From positions 1-55,896 of the forward strand of contig NZ_FMVM01000029.1 of the NCBI RefSeq assembly GCF_900102085.1: DNA of 55,896 nt, given 5' to 3'. How positions within the stretch are numbered: the first letter of the stretch is position 1; each line of letters opens with the position of its first letter. A model generated the notes under the pieces. The model worked only from the letters and a program-made list of their open reading frames with translations, was not told where the DNA came from and did not search any database. The stretch comes from Paenibacillus polysaccharolyticus (GTDB taxonomy: Bacteria > Bacillota > Bacilli > Paenibacillales > Paenibacillaceae). Shown here piece after piece: positions 42,123-51,138 of the stretch. A program made the position numbers and the translations under genes.

Positions 42123-43913
42123 ATGACTCATCAGGATTATCGTTATCAACAGCCTTTTCCCAAGATTGGTATTCGTCCCACAATAGATGGCAGACGCAAG
42201 GGTGTGCGTGAGTCGTTGGAAGAGCAAACGATGCGTATGGCAACGTCTGTAGCTGAGCTGATCTCATCCGAGCTTCGTTATGCCGACGGTTCTCCAGTCG
42301 AATGCGTGGTCGCGGAGACCTGTATCGGCGGTGTAGCCGAAGCAGCGGCCGCAGCGACATTGTTCAGCCGTTCGAATGTGGGTGTAACGATTACGGTAAC
42401 GCCATGCTGGTGTTATGGTACGGAAACGATGGATATGTCACCATCTACTCCAACGGCAATTTGGGGTTTTAACGGCACAGAGCGGCCGGGAGCAGTATAT
42501 TTGGCTGCCGTGCTATCTGCACATGCACAGAAGGGGATTCCTGCGTTCGGCATCTATGGTGAAGATGTGCAGGACGGCGGTGATACGACCATTCCAGATG
42601 ATGTGCGTGACAAGCTGCTCCGGTTCAGCCGTGCTGGACTTGCGGCGGCCACAATGAAGGGGCAGGCGTATTTGTCCATTGGCTCGGTGTCGATGGGGAT
42701 TGCAGGTTCCATCGTGAATGATTCTTTTTTCCAGGAATATCTGGGCATGCGAAACGAATATGTGGATATGAGCGAATTGACGCGGCGGATCGAAGAAGAA
42801 ATCTATGATCCTGAGGAATACGAGCGGGCACTTGCCTGGGTGAAGGATAATTGCAATGAAGGACCGGATAACAATCCGGAGCATCTTCAGTCCGATCGAA
42901 AACGCAAAGACGACGAGTGGGAAACGGTTGTTAAAATGACGCAGATCGTACGTGATCTAATGGCAGGCAATCCAAAGCTGGCTTCACTTGGATATGAAGA
43001 GGAAGCTATGGGCCACCATGCCATTGTTTCGGGGTTTCAAGGCCAGAGGCAATGGACGGATCATGCCCCTAATGGAGATTTCCTGGAATCTATACTGAAC
43101 TCCACGTTCGATTGGAATGGTAAACGTGCACCCTATCTTGTGGCAACGGAGAATGACAGTTTAAACGGTGTATCCATGTTGTTTGGCTCACTACTGACAC
43201 AAACGGCTCAGATTTTTGCGGATGTGCGCACGTATTGGAGCCCTGATTCAGTGAAACGGGTGACTGGATATCAACTGGAGGGGCACGCTGCAGCGGGCAT
43301 TTTACATTTGATCAACTCCGGTTCTGCTGCCCTCGATGGAACGGGGGAACAATCGAAAGATGGCAAGCCTGTTCTCAAACCTTTTTGGGATATCACGGAT
43401 GAAGAGGTGCAGCATTGCCTGAAAGCGACCTCATGGAGACCGGCTTCCGTTGAGTATTTCCGTGGTGGAGGATACTCGGCTGACTTTTTGACCAAAGGCG
43501 GTATGCCTGTGACTATGACTCGTCTGAATCTTGTTAAGGGATTAGGACCCGTGCTACAGATTGCTCAAGGTTACACGGTGGATCTGCCGGAGCAAGTTCA
43601 TGACACGCTGGATCAGCGTACCGATCCCACATGGCCTTCGACCTGGTTTGCCCCAATTCTGACGGGTTCCGGAGCATTCACTTCGGTCTATGAGGTGATG
43701 AATCAGTGGGGGGCCAACCACGGTTCCATCTCGTACGGACATATCGGTGCAGATTTGATTACGTTAGCATCGATCTTACGCATCCCCGTAAATATGCACA
43801 ATGTACCTGAGGCAGAAATTTTCCGTCCGCGTGCATGGGGATTGTTTGGCACAAGTGAGCCGGAGGGAGCAGATTATCGCGCTTGTCATGTATTTGGACC
43901 GTTGTATCGTTGA
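42123..43913 (+). CDS. fucI: L-fucose isomerase
   Basis: A 596-residue cytosolic enzyme that interconverts L-fucose and L-fuculose (also D-arabinose/ribulose) using Mn2+. It is of standard length. Family blocks are PKIGIRPTIDGRRKGVRESLEEQTM at the N-terminus, AETCIGGVAEAAAA, TVTPCWCYGTETMDM, the central NDSLNGVSMLFGSLLTQTAQIFADVRTYWSPD and the C-terminal WGANHGSISYGHIGADL. It is the first gene of a three-gene unit with a kinase and an aldolase. No fucose transporter or mutarotase gene is adjacent. Confidence 0.95.
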   Translation: MTHQDYRYQQPFPKIGIRPTIDGRRKGVRESLEEQTMRMATSVAELISSELRYADGSPVECVVAETCIGGVAEAAAAATLFSRSNVGVTITVTPCWCYGTETMDMSPSTPTAIWGFNGTERPGAVYLAAVLSAHAQKGIPAFGIYGEDVQDGGDTTIPDDVRDKLLRFSRAGLAAATMKGQAYLSIGSVSMGIAGSIVNDSFFQEYLGMRNEYVDMSELTRRIEEEIYDPEEYERALAWVKDNCNEGPDNNPEHLQSDRKRKDDEWETVVKMTQIVRDLMAGNPKLASLGYEEEAMGHHAIVSGFQGQRQWTDHAPNGDFLESILNSTFDWNGKRAPYLVATENDSLNGVSMLFGSLLTQTAQIFADVRTYWSPDSVKRVTGYQLEGHAAAGILHLINSGSAALDGTGEQSKDGKPVLKPFWDITDEEVQHCLKATSWRPASVEYFRGGGYSADFLTKGGMPVTMTRLNLVKGLGPVLQIAQGYTVDLPEQVHDTLDQRTDPTWPSTWFAPILTGSGAFTSVYEVMNQWGANHGSISYGHIGADLITLASILRIPVNMHNVPEAEIFRPRAWGLFGTSEPEGADYRACHVFGPLYR

Positions 43914-43938
43914 GACGCTGAATTAAGGAGGCTTTCTT

Positions 43939-45459
43939 ATGAGCTATCAGGCTGCATATGTGCTTGCTGCTGATTTCGGTGCTGGCAGCGGTCGAGTCGT
44001 ACGGGGCGCTCTAGATGGACGCAGACTGACGCTACATGAGGTGCATCGGTTTCCTAATGAGCCGGTTCAGCTTCGGGATGAATTGTACTGGGATTTCCTG
44101 CGTTTATTTTATGAGCTGAAACAAGGGATACGCAAAGGCGCTGAAGGTATGCCGGGACGGATAAAATCCATTGCTGTGGATACCTGGGGCGTGGATTACG
44201 GACTGATTGATGGTGCGGGAAGATTGCGCTGCAATCCCCGTCATTATCGTGATGCACGTCATGCGAAATCGATGAACGATGTGCTTCAGATGCTCAATGA
44301 ACAAGAGCTATATGCGATGTCAGGTGTGCTACCTCAGCAGATTAATACGATATTTCAGTTATACGGTGAACTTCAGGACAGTGGGATTAATTCTAAAGAT
44401 AGTACAATGAATCCCGATGCTGATACACGTCTATTATTCCTGCCGGACTTGTTTAACTATTATCTGTCTGGCGAGCAAGCATGCGAGTATACGATAGCAA
44501 GCACCAGTGGTTTGTTGCATAGCGGGGAAGTGAAATGGAATGAACCATTAATGAGCCGCCTCGGCTTACCTGTATCGTTATTTCCACGATTGGTTCACTC
44601 AGGGACTGTACTAGGCCATTTATCAGACGATCTGGTTAGAGAGCTACACACCGGTCCCATGAAAGTTGTTTCCGTGGGATCACATGATACGGCTTCAGCA
44701 CTGGCGGCGATCCCTGCGACTGAATCGAACTATGCATTTATTAGCTGTGGAACTTGGTCCCTTATGGGGGTGGAACGTGATTCACCTGTGTTAAGTGTGC
44801 AGGCTCTGGAGCTTGGATTTACGAATGAAGGAACTGTGAATGGTAAGGTGAGAACGCTGAAAAATCGTTCAGGTCTGTGGTTGCTTCAGGAGTGTAAACG
44901 CCAGTGGGAACGGGAAAATCGATTCTACTCTCATGAAGAGTTAGTTCAGCTTGCGGTATCAGCAGGTGCACATCAATCGGTGGTATCTCCGGGAGATGAT
45001 GTTTTTATGAGCCCAGGTGATATGCCTAAACGAATCAGGCAATATTGCGAGCGCACTTTCCAACCGGTTCCCGAATCCGTAGGAGCCATCGTTCGCTGTA
45101 TATTGGAAAGTCTGGCACTGGAGTTCAGGCAGACGCTGGATGAGCTTGAACAGATTACAGGGGTACGACCTCCTGTGATTCATATGGTTGGTGGCGGTGT
45201 CCACAATCGCCTGCTATGCCAGTTTACGGCGAACGCTACGGGTGTTCCGGTAATTGCTGGACCCGTTGAGGCATCTTCTGCGGGCAATTGCCTGCTCCAA
45301 TATGTGGCTCTTGGTGAAGTAGGTGGTTTGTCCGAGATCCGTGACATTGTATCGGCCTCCTTCGATACGGAGATGTATACACCTCAAGATTCAGAGTGCT
45401 GGCAGGAAGCATATGGAAAGTACCAGCAATTCAACCAACGGAAACAACACCAGCAATAA
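43939..45459 (+). CDS. FGGY-family carbohydrate kinase (rhamnulokinase/fuculokinase type)
   Basis: A 506-residue kinase that should phosphorylate the ketose made by FucI. N-terminal VLAADFGAGSGRVVRGALDG is the phosphate loop of the FGGY fold, IKSIAVDTWGVDYGLI contains the catalytic-base Asp, and SHDTASALAAIP and HMVGGGVHNRLLCQFTANATG are the C-terminal ATP-site motifs. The sequence is closest in style to rhamnulokinase (RhaB). Being between fucI and fucA, the expected substrate is L-fuculose. The two functions cannot be separated by eye. Confidence 0.87.
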   Translation: MSYQAAYVLAADFGAGSGRVVRGALDGRRLTLHEVHRFPNEPVQLRDELYWDFLRLFYELKQGIRKGAEGMPGRIKSIAVDTWGVDYGLIDGAGRLRCNPRHYRDARHAKSMNDVLQMLNEQELYAMSGVLPQQINTIFQLYGELQDSGINSKDSTMNPDADTRLLFLPDLFNYYLSGEQACEYTIASTSGLLHSGEVKWNEPLMSRLGLPVSLFPRLVHSGTVLGHLSDDLVRELHTGPMKVVSVGSHDTASALAAIPATESNYAFISCGTWSLMGVERDSPVLSVQALELGFTNEGTVNGKVRTLKNRSGLWLLQECKRQWERENRFYSHEELVQLAVSAGAHQSVVSPGDDVFMSPGDMPKRIRQYCERTFQPVPESVGAIVRCILESLALEFRQTLDELEQITGVRPPVIHMVGGGVHNRLLCQFTANATGVPVIAGPVEASSAGNCLLQYVALGEVGGLSEIRDIVSASFDTEMYTPQDSECWQEAYGKYQQFNQRKQHQQ

Positions 45460-45474
45460 AGGAGTGAGAGAAAC

Positions 45475-46137
45475 ATGTCTGAACAGCAGATTAGAGAAGA
45501 ACTAACCAAATATGCCCGTAAGGCAGTAACTCAAGGACTTGTTGTCGGGCCGGGAGGTAACATTAGTGCACGCTCAGGCAATACGATGCTTTTATCTCCA
45601 AGCGGGTTCGCGCTAGAGGAACTGGAGCCGGATGAATGGATCGCCATTGATATGGAGACAGGAGAGACACAAGCAGGAGCCAGCCGTCCTTCGTCTGAAG
45701 TCCTCATGCATCTGTTCAGCTACCGTGCTAACCCGGATATTCAGGCTATTGTGCATACGCACCCGGCTTATACGATAGCCCTAAGTCTTGTTTTTGACCA
45801 TCTTCCGCACCTGTTTCCGGATCAGTCCGCATTGGTTGGAGATATCGGATTTGTGCCTTACGTACTGCCAACGACCAAACTTCTCGCCGATGCCGTTGCT
45901 GCTAAGGTGACCGAACATTCTGCGCTTATTCTCGTCAATCACGGTCTGGTTACGACAGGTAAAAATCTGCGCGAAGCCTATTACCGTACACAAGTGGTAG
46001 AGGAAAGTGCCAAGGTGTATATGATTGCCAAGGCCGCAGGCGAACCTAAAATTTTGACTGACGCAGAATATAAAGAGATTCAATCCCTTGAGAGTGAAGC
46101 TTATCGAGTTCAGCTACTGCAGCAACTTAAATCTTGA
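45475..46137 (+). CDS. fucA: L-fuculose-1-phosphate aldolase (class II)
   Basis: A 220-residue zinc aldolase that splits fuculose-1-phosphate into lactaldehyde and DHAP. The catalytic Glu is in RPSSEVLMHLF, zinc ligands are the two His of VHTHPAYT, and a further His is in LVNHGLVTTG. Phosphate binding is by GPGGNISAR and the SPSGFALEEL block. AAAGGAG lies before the ATG and only 15 bases separate it from the kinase. It ends the fucose operon. Activity on rhamnulose-phosphate cannot be excluded. Confidence 0.88.
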   Translation: MSEQQIREELTKYARKAVTQGLVVGPGGNISARSGNTMLLSPSGFALEELEPDEWIAIDMETGETQAGASRPSSEVLMHLFSYRANPDIQAIVHTHPAYTIALSLVFDHLPHLFPDQSALVGDIGFVPYVLPTTKLLADAVAAKVTEHSALILVNHGLVTTGKNLREAYYRTQVVEESAKVYMIAKAAGEPKILTDAEYKEIQSLESEAYRVQLLQQLKS

Positions 46138-46322
46138 TCTGGTTTGATATTAAAACAAGATAGTTTCTGCAGTCGTAAGGGAAGAACTTCAAAGATATGA
46201 GATTCGTCAAAATATGACATGAAGATAAGCAAATGATTCCCTTTTTCTCGACAACTATTGCATTACCTGAAATACCGAGTATAATACTGGGTAAATAGAA
46301 CGAAAAGGGGATGCAATAAACG

Positions 46323-46679
46323 ATGAAAACATATGCTGAATTGAACTCTCTTCTTGTTGACGATTATCTGGATCTCCTGAACATTGCAAAACAACTTGGT
46401 GATGAGGAATGGAAAGACGCTATCCTGCAAGCATTGAAGGAAGAAGTCGATGCGAACCATCACGTGGATTCTACCGAAGTACGGCAGGATCTCTGGAACC
46501 AGTTTGAAGACATCAACGAACAGATGCATGAATTGTTGCTACAATTAAAACAAGCCGAACATCCGGAAGAGAAAGAACAGATTATCGAGTTAATCTGGGG
46601 ATTGAAAATAGACCGCCATGCGATTACTCGCAAGCTTGAAACGATGAGCCGTGCCAGTGCCGGGGCGCACAAGGGCTGA
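46323..46679 (+). CDS. Helical cytosolic protein of unknown function
   Basis: A 118-residue protein predicted largely alpha-helical and rich in charged residues (QQLG, EEWKDAILQALKEEVDANHH; LLLQLKQAEHPEEKEQIIELIWGLK). No signal peptide, no membrane segment, no cysteine. I do not recognise a family. AAAAGGGG precedes the ATG, and a strong terminator follows, so it is a credible single-gene unit between the fucose operon and azoR. Confidence 0.75.
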   Translation: MKTYAELNSLLVDDYLDLLNIAKQLGDEEWKDAILQALKEEVDANHHVDSTEVRQDLWNQFEDINEQMHELLLQLKQAEHPEEKEQIIELIWGLKIDRHAITRKLETMSRASAGAHKG

Positions 46680-46730
46680 GCATTAATATAAGTTATACAA
46701 CACTGTTATACAGTGCAGATTTACATGAAA

Positions 46731-46779
46731 AACCCGCATCAACCCTAGAATTATGTTCTAGGGCTGTGATGCGGGTTTT
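46731..46779 (+). terminator. Intrinsic terminator, likely bidirectional
   Basis: AAACCCGCATCA pairs with TGATGCGGGTTT, with inner CCCTAGAA/TTCTAGGG around six bases. A tract on one side and T tract on the other serve the gene at 46323 and the converging azoR gene. Confidence 0.85.
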
Positions 46780-46840
46780 ATTTATCATGGCCGGATGATC
46801 GTTGGTACTGGTTACGGCTGTTTGGCTCGTTCTATCTTAC

Positions 46841-47467
46841 TTAGAACTGCTTGGCAAAACGCTGCGCTTCTTCAATCCCTTTCTGTTTGATCTCCTCGGC
46901 ACGATCCTTGAACTGGTTATGACCTTCAACAAAGATGCCATCCAGCTTCGGTACACCTAGAAATGACATGATGATGCCCAAATAACGATGTCCCGACTCC
47001 ATCTGAGCCGCTGGTCCTTCGGAGTAGACACCGCCACGGGCTTGAATGTGTAATGCTTTTTTATCCGTCAGAAGTCCTACCGGACCTTGCTCTGTATAAC
47101 GAAACGTTTTGCCTGCTACACAGATGGAATCAATATATGCTTTAAGTACTGGCGGGAAGGAGAAGTTCCACAATGGTGAAACGAATACATATTTGTCTGC
47201 ATTCGCGAACTGGTCAGATAGTTCATTCAGCCGTTGTACCTTGGACTGTTCTTCAGAGCTCAGGTCGCCTCCAGTTTGCAGCTTGCCCCATCCACTGAAT
47301 ACGTCCGCATCGATATGTGGGATATTGGAACGGTACAGATCGAGATGAATGATTTCGTCTGAGGCATGGCTTTCTTTGTACGCATCAATAAACGATTTGC
47401 CGGCAGCCATACTGAATGACGTTTGATGATCATGCGGATGGGCAGTAATATACAATAAAGTAGACAT
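46841..47467 (-). CDS. azoR: FMN-dependent NADH-azoreductase
   Basis: A 208-residue flavodoxin-like quinone/azo reductase. It reduces azo compounds and quinones with NADH using FMN as a dimer. N-terminal LLYITAHPHDHQTSFSMAAGKSF contacts FMN phosphate; FVSPLWNFSFPPVLKAYIDSI and ARGGVYSEGPAAQMESGHRYLGIIMSFLGV are typical AzoR blocks. TTGGAAAGTGAGG lies before the ATG. It is a single gene convergent with the 46323 gene and divergent from deoR. Confidence 0.9.
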   Translation of the reverse strand: MSTLLYITAHPHDHQTSFSMAAGKSFIDAYKESHASDEIIHLDLYRSNIPHIDADVFSGWGKLQTGGDLSSEEQSKVQRLNELSDQFANADKYVFVSPLWNFSFPPVLKAYIDSICVAGKTFRYTEQGPVGLLTDKKALHIQARGGVYSEGPAAQMESGHRYLGIIMSFLGVPKLDGIFVEGHNQFKDRAEEIKQKGIEEAQRFAKQF

Positions 47468-47796
47468 AACTTGGTATCCTCACTTTCCAATGTGGGTTGA
47501 TTTATGGGTCCATATACTCAAGAAACAGCTCCAGTGACTGGAGTAGTATGGGGGGCGATGTTACTTTTTATTCGTCCGTTTGAGTAAAAGACCGGGTAAG
47601 TTGGTCACTGAGACAGCGAAGGTGGTATGTAATCTGACTTTTGGCAAAATATAGTGATGGAAACTTTAATATATGTATAATATATAAGGACAAGTATTGT
47701 AGCGAAGCGAGCGTTATCAACGCAAAGTCGTTCAGCTGTATACGAAAAGTTAAACGTTTTCTATATTTTCCAACGATAATAAGATGAGTGAGATGA
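47468..47796. other. Divergent promoter region between azoR and deoR
   Basis: This 329-base gap should contain the promoters of both genes. A TATAAT lies at 47676-47681 on the plus strand in an AT-rich track; I cannot find a good -35 partner at 17 bases. The stretch GACCGGGTAAGTTGGTC can form a small hairpin near 47590. No other feature is supported. Confidence 0.4.
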
Positions 47797-48747
47797 ATGC
47801 ACATGGGAATGGACTTGGAGAAACAGCGATTAAGCATTGAAGCGGCAAAATTGTATTATCAGTCCGATTACAGTCAGCAGGATATTGCCTCAAGACTGGG
47901 CGTATCACGCCCTACCGTGTCGAGGCTTCTTCAATATGCCAAAGACCGAGGGTACGTGCGCATTGAAATCATGGACCCGCTGGAAGATATTGATATTATC
48001 GGCGGGGAACTGAAAGCCAAATACAATCTGGAGACCGCTCTGGTATGTTTCGCACCGTTGAAGAGTGATGAGGAAATTCAGAAGCATATAAGCAAGAGAG
48101 CTGCGGACTATTTGCAGGACACCGTGCAGGATGCGGACATTATCGGTGTGACATGGGGAACAACAATGCATGCGGTCGCACGTCAACTCAGACCCAAGCA
48201 GGTGAAAGGCGTAGAAGTGGTACAGCTTAAAGGGGGCGTAAGTCACTCCCATATAAACACCTATGCCGCGGATATTGTTCATCTGTTTGCTGAAGCGTTT
48301 CATACGGTTCCCAGGTATCTGCCGCTTCCGGTGATCTTCGATAATATTGAAGTGAAAAAAATGGTCGAGGCAGACCGTCACATTGGACGCATTGTTGAGC
48401 TGGGAAGACAGGCGAACATCGCCATATTTACGGTAGGAACCGTGAAAGAGGATGCACTTCTGTTCAAGCTGGGATATTTTAACGAACAAGAACAGGAGCT
48501 TCTGATGAAGTCTGGTGCAGGTGATATTTGTTCACGTTTTTTTGATGCGGAAGGGCACTTGATCAGTGAGGAGATTAACAGCAGAACGGTCGGGATTGAT
48601 TTGGCTGAATTAAGAAACAAGGAGAAATCCATTCTCGTGGCTGGGGGCGGGCGCAAAATTGAAGCGATTCATGCGGCTCTGAAAGGCCAGTATGCCAACA
48701 TTTTGGTTACGGATCAATACACAGCGCAGGCATTGCTTCGGTTATAG
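47797..48747 (+). CDS. deoR: DeoR (SorC-family) deoxyribonucleoside regulator
   Basis: A 316-residue regulator matching Bacillus subtilis DeoR along its length. The N-terminal helix-turn-helix is AKLYYQSDYSQQDIASRLGVSRPTVSRLLQYAKDRGY; the sugar-binding domain has VTWGTTMHAVARQL, VEVVQLKGGVSHSHINTYAADIV and LVAGGGRKIEAIHAALKG. The known protein represses the deo operon until deoxyribose-5-phosphate binds. Start is uncertain: ATG at 47797 or 47809, the latter giving MDLEKQRLSIEAAKLYY as in the Bacillus protein. Neither has a strong ribosome site. It lies upstream of deoC-nupC-deoB-deoD-pdp. Confidence 0.93.
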   Translation: MHMGMDLEKQRLSIEAAKLYYQSDYSQQDIASRLGVSRPTVSRLLQYAKDRGYVRIEIMDPLEDIDIIGGELKAKYNLETALVCFAPLKSDEEIQKHISKRAADYLQDTVQDADIIGVTWGTTMHAVARQLRPKQVKGVEVVQLKGGVSHSHINTYAADIVHLFAEAFHTVPRYLPLPVIFDNIEVKKMVEADRHIGRIVELGRQANIAIFTVGTVKEDALLFKLGYFNEQEQELLMKSGAGDICSRFFDAEGHLISEEINSRTVGIDLAELRNKEKSILVAGGGRKIEAIHAALKGQYANILVTDQYTAQALLRL

Positions 48748-48836
48748 GAAAGCGAATAGATGGGTTACCCATATGGCTGCTATTCTTGTCACCTGCACAA
48801 CTTCATATTAAGTTCAACAGTGACAACATCTGCCAT

Positions 48837-48855
48837 AACATCCGGGCGGATGTTT
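48837..48855 (+). terminator. Possible weak terminator after deoR
   Basis: AACATCC (48837-48843) pairs with GGATGTT (48848-48854) across GGGC and is followed by a short T run. It lies 90 bases after the deoR stop, before the DeoR-operator region. Confidence 0.45.
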
Positions 48856-48944
48856 TACTATGTAAGGCGGAAAATAAACACGGAACAAGTAATATTTCCT
48901 CATGGCGTAACAGAAAGTTCATTTTTCGATCCACAAAAGATGAA

Positions 48945-48980
48945 TGAACGAATGTTCAAGTTGATTTTTACATATGTTCA
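48945..48980 (+). promoter_or_regulatory. DeoR operator candidate and deo promoter
   Basis: TGAACGAATGTTCA (48945-48958) is an inverted repeat and a further GTTCA half-site occurs at 48976-48980, 22 bases (about two turns) after the first. The DeoR operator of Bacillus subtilis is described as a palindrome plus a direct repeat of its half-site, which this resembles. A TTGATT (48961-48966) with a 17-base spacer to TAGTGT (48984-48989) is a possible, weak promoter overlapped by the half-site. DeoR here would control deoC and the genes after it. Confidence 0.55.
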
Positions 48981-49031
48981 TGATAGTGTAAGGATATAAG
49001 TTCACCAGTTCAGATAAGGGAGAGATTTCAA

Positions 49032-49703
49032 TTGACTACACCACAATTAGCCAAAATGATCGACCACACGCTGCTTCGTGCAGACGCAACTCGTAACGAG
49101 CTTACCAAGCTGACGGAAGAAGCGAAGCAGTACCAATTTGCATCGGTATGTGTGAATCCGGGCTGGGTATCTTACGCTGCAGAGCAACTTCAAGGCACTG
49201 GCGTAGATATCTGTACAGTTATTGGTTTCCCTCTGGGGGCGTCAACTTCGGAAACAAAGGCATTTGAAACGAAAGATGCTATTGCTAAAGGGGCAACAGA
49301 AGTTGATATGGTTATCAATATTAGCGCACTGAAAGACGGCAAAGATGATGTTGTAGAGCAGGACATTCGTGCTGTTGTCGAAGCTGCAGCAGGTACATTG
49401 GTGAAAGTAATTATTGAAACTTGTCTGTTGACAGATGATGAAAAAGTACGTGCGTGTCAAGCGGCTGTCAGAGGCGGAGCAGATTTTGTGAAAACATCAA
49501 CTGGTTTCTCCACAGGTGGGGCAACTCCGGAAGATATCGCCCTGATGCGTCGTACCGTTGGTCCGGACGTAGGGGTTAAAGCATCCGGCGGCGTGCGCAG
49601 TCTGGAAGATATGCAGAAAATGATTGAAGCAGGGGCAACTCGAATCGGAGCAAGCTCTGGCGTGAAAATCATGCAAGGCGGCCAGTCCACTTCTTCTTAC
49701 TAA
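49032..49703 (+). CDS. deoC: Deoxyribose-phosphate aldolase
   Basis: A 223-residue class I aldolase that splits 2-deoxyribose-5-phosphate into acetaldehyde and glyceraldehyde-3-phosphate. The N-terminus is MIDHTLLRADAT with catalytic Asp in the family's first block; VKVIIETCLLTDDE and FVKTSTGFSTGGATPEDIALMR contain the Schiff-base Lys. GGVRSLEDMQKMIEAGATRIGAS binds phosphate. It uses a TTG start at 49032 with AGGGAGAG upstream. It is the first catabolic gene of the deo operon. Confidence 0.95.
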   Translation: MTTPQLAKMIDHTLLRADATRNELTKLTEEAKQYQFASVCVNPGWVSYAAEQLQGTGVDICTVIGFPLGASTSETKAFETKDAIAKGATEVDMVINISALKDGKDDVVEQDIRAVVEAAAGTLVKVIIETCLLTDDEKVRACQAAVRGGADFVKTSTGFSTGGATPEDIALMRRTVGPDVGVKASGGVRSLEDMQKMIEAGATRIGASSGVKIMQGGQSTSSY

Positions 49704-49716
49704 AATGAGTTATTCT

Positions 49717-49808
49717 CCTGAACTCTGCCTGAGATACATGACAGGGTTCAGGGCCATTTTCACTTGAACATGAAACGTAATATATCCTGTTGTTTGTAAG
49801 CGCTTTAT
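49717..49808 (+). promoter_or_regulatory. Hairpin and cre-like site between deoC and nupC
   Basis: CCTGAAC (49717-49723) pairs with GTTCAGG (49746-49752), without a good T run. TGTAAGCGCTTTAT (49795-49808) fits the CcpA consensus at 12 of 14 positions and its centre is a palindrome, as is usual for strong cre sites. It lies inside the operon, so CcpA bound here could block read-through into nupC, or an extra promoter may exist. Confidence 0.5.
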
Positions 49809-49911
49809 AAAATTTCTGAAATCATATGTTATGAAATGACACAAAATAAGATTCAGTAACCCTTTGAGCAGTTTATACAACGGGATTAACGACCTTCAAA
49901 GGAGAGATCAC

Positions 49912-51102
49912 ATGAAATACCTTATTGCCATCCTTGGCTTACTCGTTGTTTTTGGACTGGCTTATATCGCCAGTAACGGAAAGAAACAGATTCGATACCG
50001 ACCGCTTGCGGTAATGATTGTTTTACAGATTATATTGGCTTACGCTTTGCTGAATACGGAAGTGGGAACATGGCTGATTGGCGGATTTTCCACCGTATTT
50101 AAGAACTTGCTTGATTATGCAGCCGAAGGGATCACCTTTGTTTTCGGCGGTTTGATCAACATTGGAGCAGAAGGCGGGAGCGGTCCGTTTTTCCTGACTG
50201 TGCTAATGCCGATTGTGGTCATCTCTGCCTTAATTGGTATCCTGCAGTATATCCGAATCTTACCTTTTGTTATAAAATATATTGGTCTGGTATTAAGCAA
50301 AGTCAACGGAATGGGCAAACTGGAATCATATAACGCGGTTGCTTCTGCCATTTTGGGGCAATCTGAAGTGTTCATCTCGGTGAAAAAACAAATCGGGCTA
50401 CTGCCGAAACATCGGCTGTACACCCTCTGTGCATCAGCAATGTCCACGGTATCGATGTCCATTGTCGGCGCCTATATGACGATGATTGAACCGAAATATG
50501 TAGTGACAGCGCTTGTGCTTAACCTTTTCGGCGGTTTTATCATTGCTTCCATCGTCAATCCGTATCGGGTTACGGCGGAAGAAGATATATTGGAAGTGCG
50601 GGAAGAAGAGAAACAATCGTTCTTCGAAATGCTGGGAGAATACATTCTGGACGGATTCAAAGTAGCAATTGTCGTAGCGGCGATGCTAATCGGTTTTGTC
50701 GCCCTGATTGCCTTGATTAACGGAATATTTAGCGCTGTAATCGGTATTTCGTTCCAGGAACTGCTTGGGTATGTGTTTGCACCTTTTGCCTTTGTTATGG
50801 GTGTCCCTTGGAAAGAAGCGATTCAGGCAGGCAGTATTATGGCTACCAAAATGGTGTCCAACGAATTTGTTGCGATGCTGAGTTTGAGCGAGCAAACGGC
50901 ATTGTCTGCCAGAACAACAGGAATCGTATCCGTCTTCCTCGTATCCTTCGCCAACTTCTCCTCCATCGGTATTATTGCCGGTGCGGTGAAGGGACTTCAT
51001 GAGAAACAGGGCAACGTGGTGGCCCGCTTCGGTCTGAAGCTGCTTTACGGTGCATCGCTGGTCAGCGTGCTGTCTGCGATCATCACTGGACTGTTTTTGT
51101 AA
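49912..51102 (+). CDS. nupC: Concentrative nucleoside transporter (NupC type)
   Basis: A 396-residue CNT-family symporter with about ten membrane segments. Typical blocks are the N-terminal LIAILGLLVVFGLAYIAS, GAEGGSGPFFLTVLMPIVVISALIGILQY, GMGKLESYNAVASAILGQSEVFISVK (the family motif with Gln-Ser-Glu), and MATKMVSNEFVAMLSL near the end. It brings nucleosides in with protons or sodium for the phosphorylases encoded downstream. The start ATG at 49912 has AAAGGAGAG; a longer open start at 49864 has none. It lies between deoC and deoB. Confidence 0.93.
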   Translation: MKYLIAILGLLVVFGLAYIASNGKKQIRYRPLAVMIVLQIILAYALLNTEVGTWLIGGFSTVFKNLLDYAAEGITFVFGGLINIGAEGGSGPFFLTVLMPIVVISALIGILQYIRILPFVIKYIGLVLSKVNGMGKLESYNAVASAILGQSEVFISVKKQIGLLPKHRLYTLCASAMSTVSMSIVGAYMTMIEPKYVVTALVLNLFGGFIIASIVNPYRVTAEEDILEVREEEKQSFFEMLGEYILDGFKVAIVVAAMLIGFVALIALINGIFSAVIGISFQELLGYVFAPFAFVMGVPWKEAIQAGSIMATKMVSNEFVAMLSLSEQTALSARTTGIVSVFLVSFANFSSIGIIAGAVKGLHEKQGNVVARFGLKLLYGASLVSVLSAIITGLFL

Positions 51103-51138
51103 TTCGGATTATTGGAAGCTGGAAGGAGTGCTTAACTT

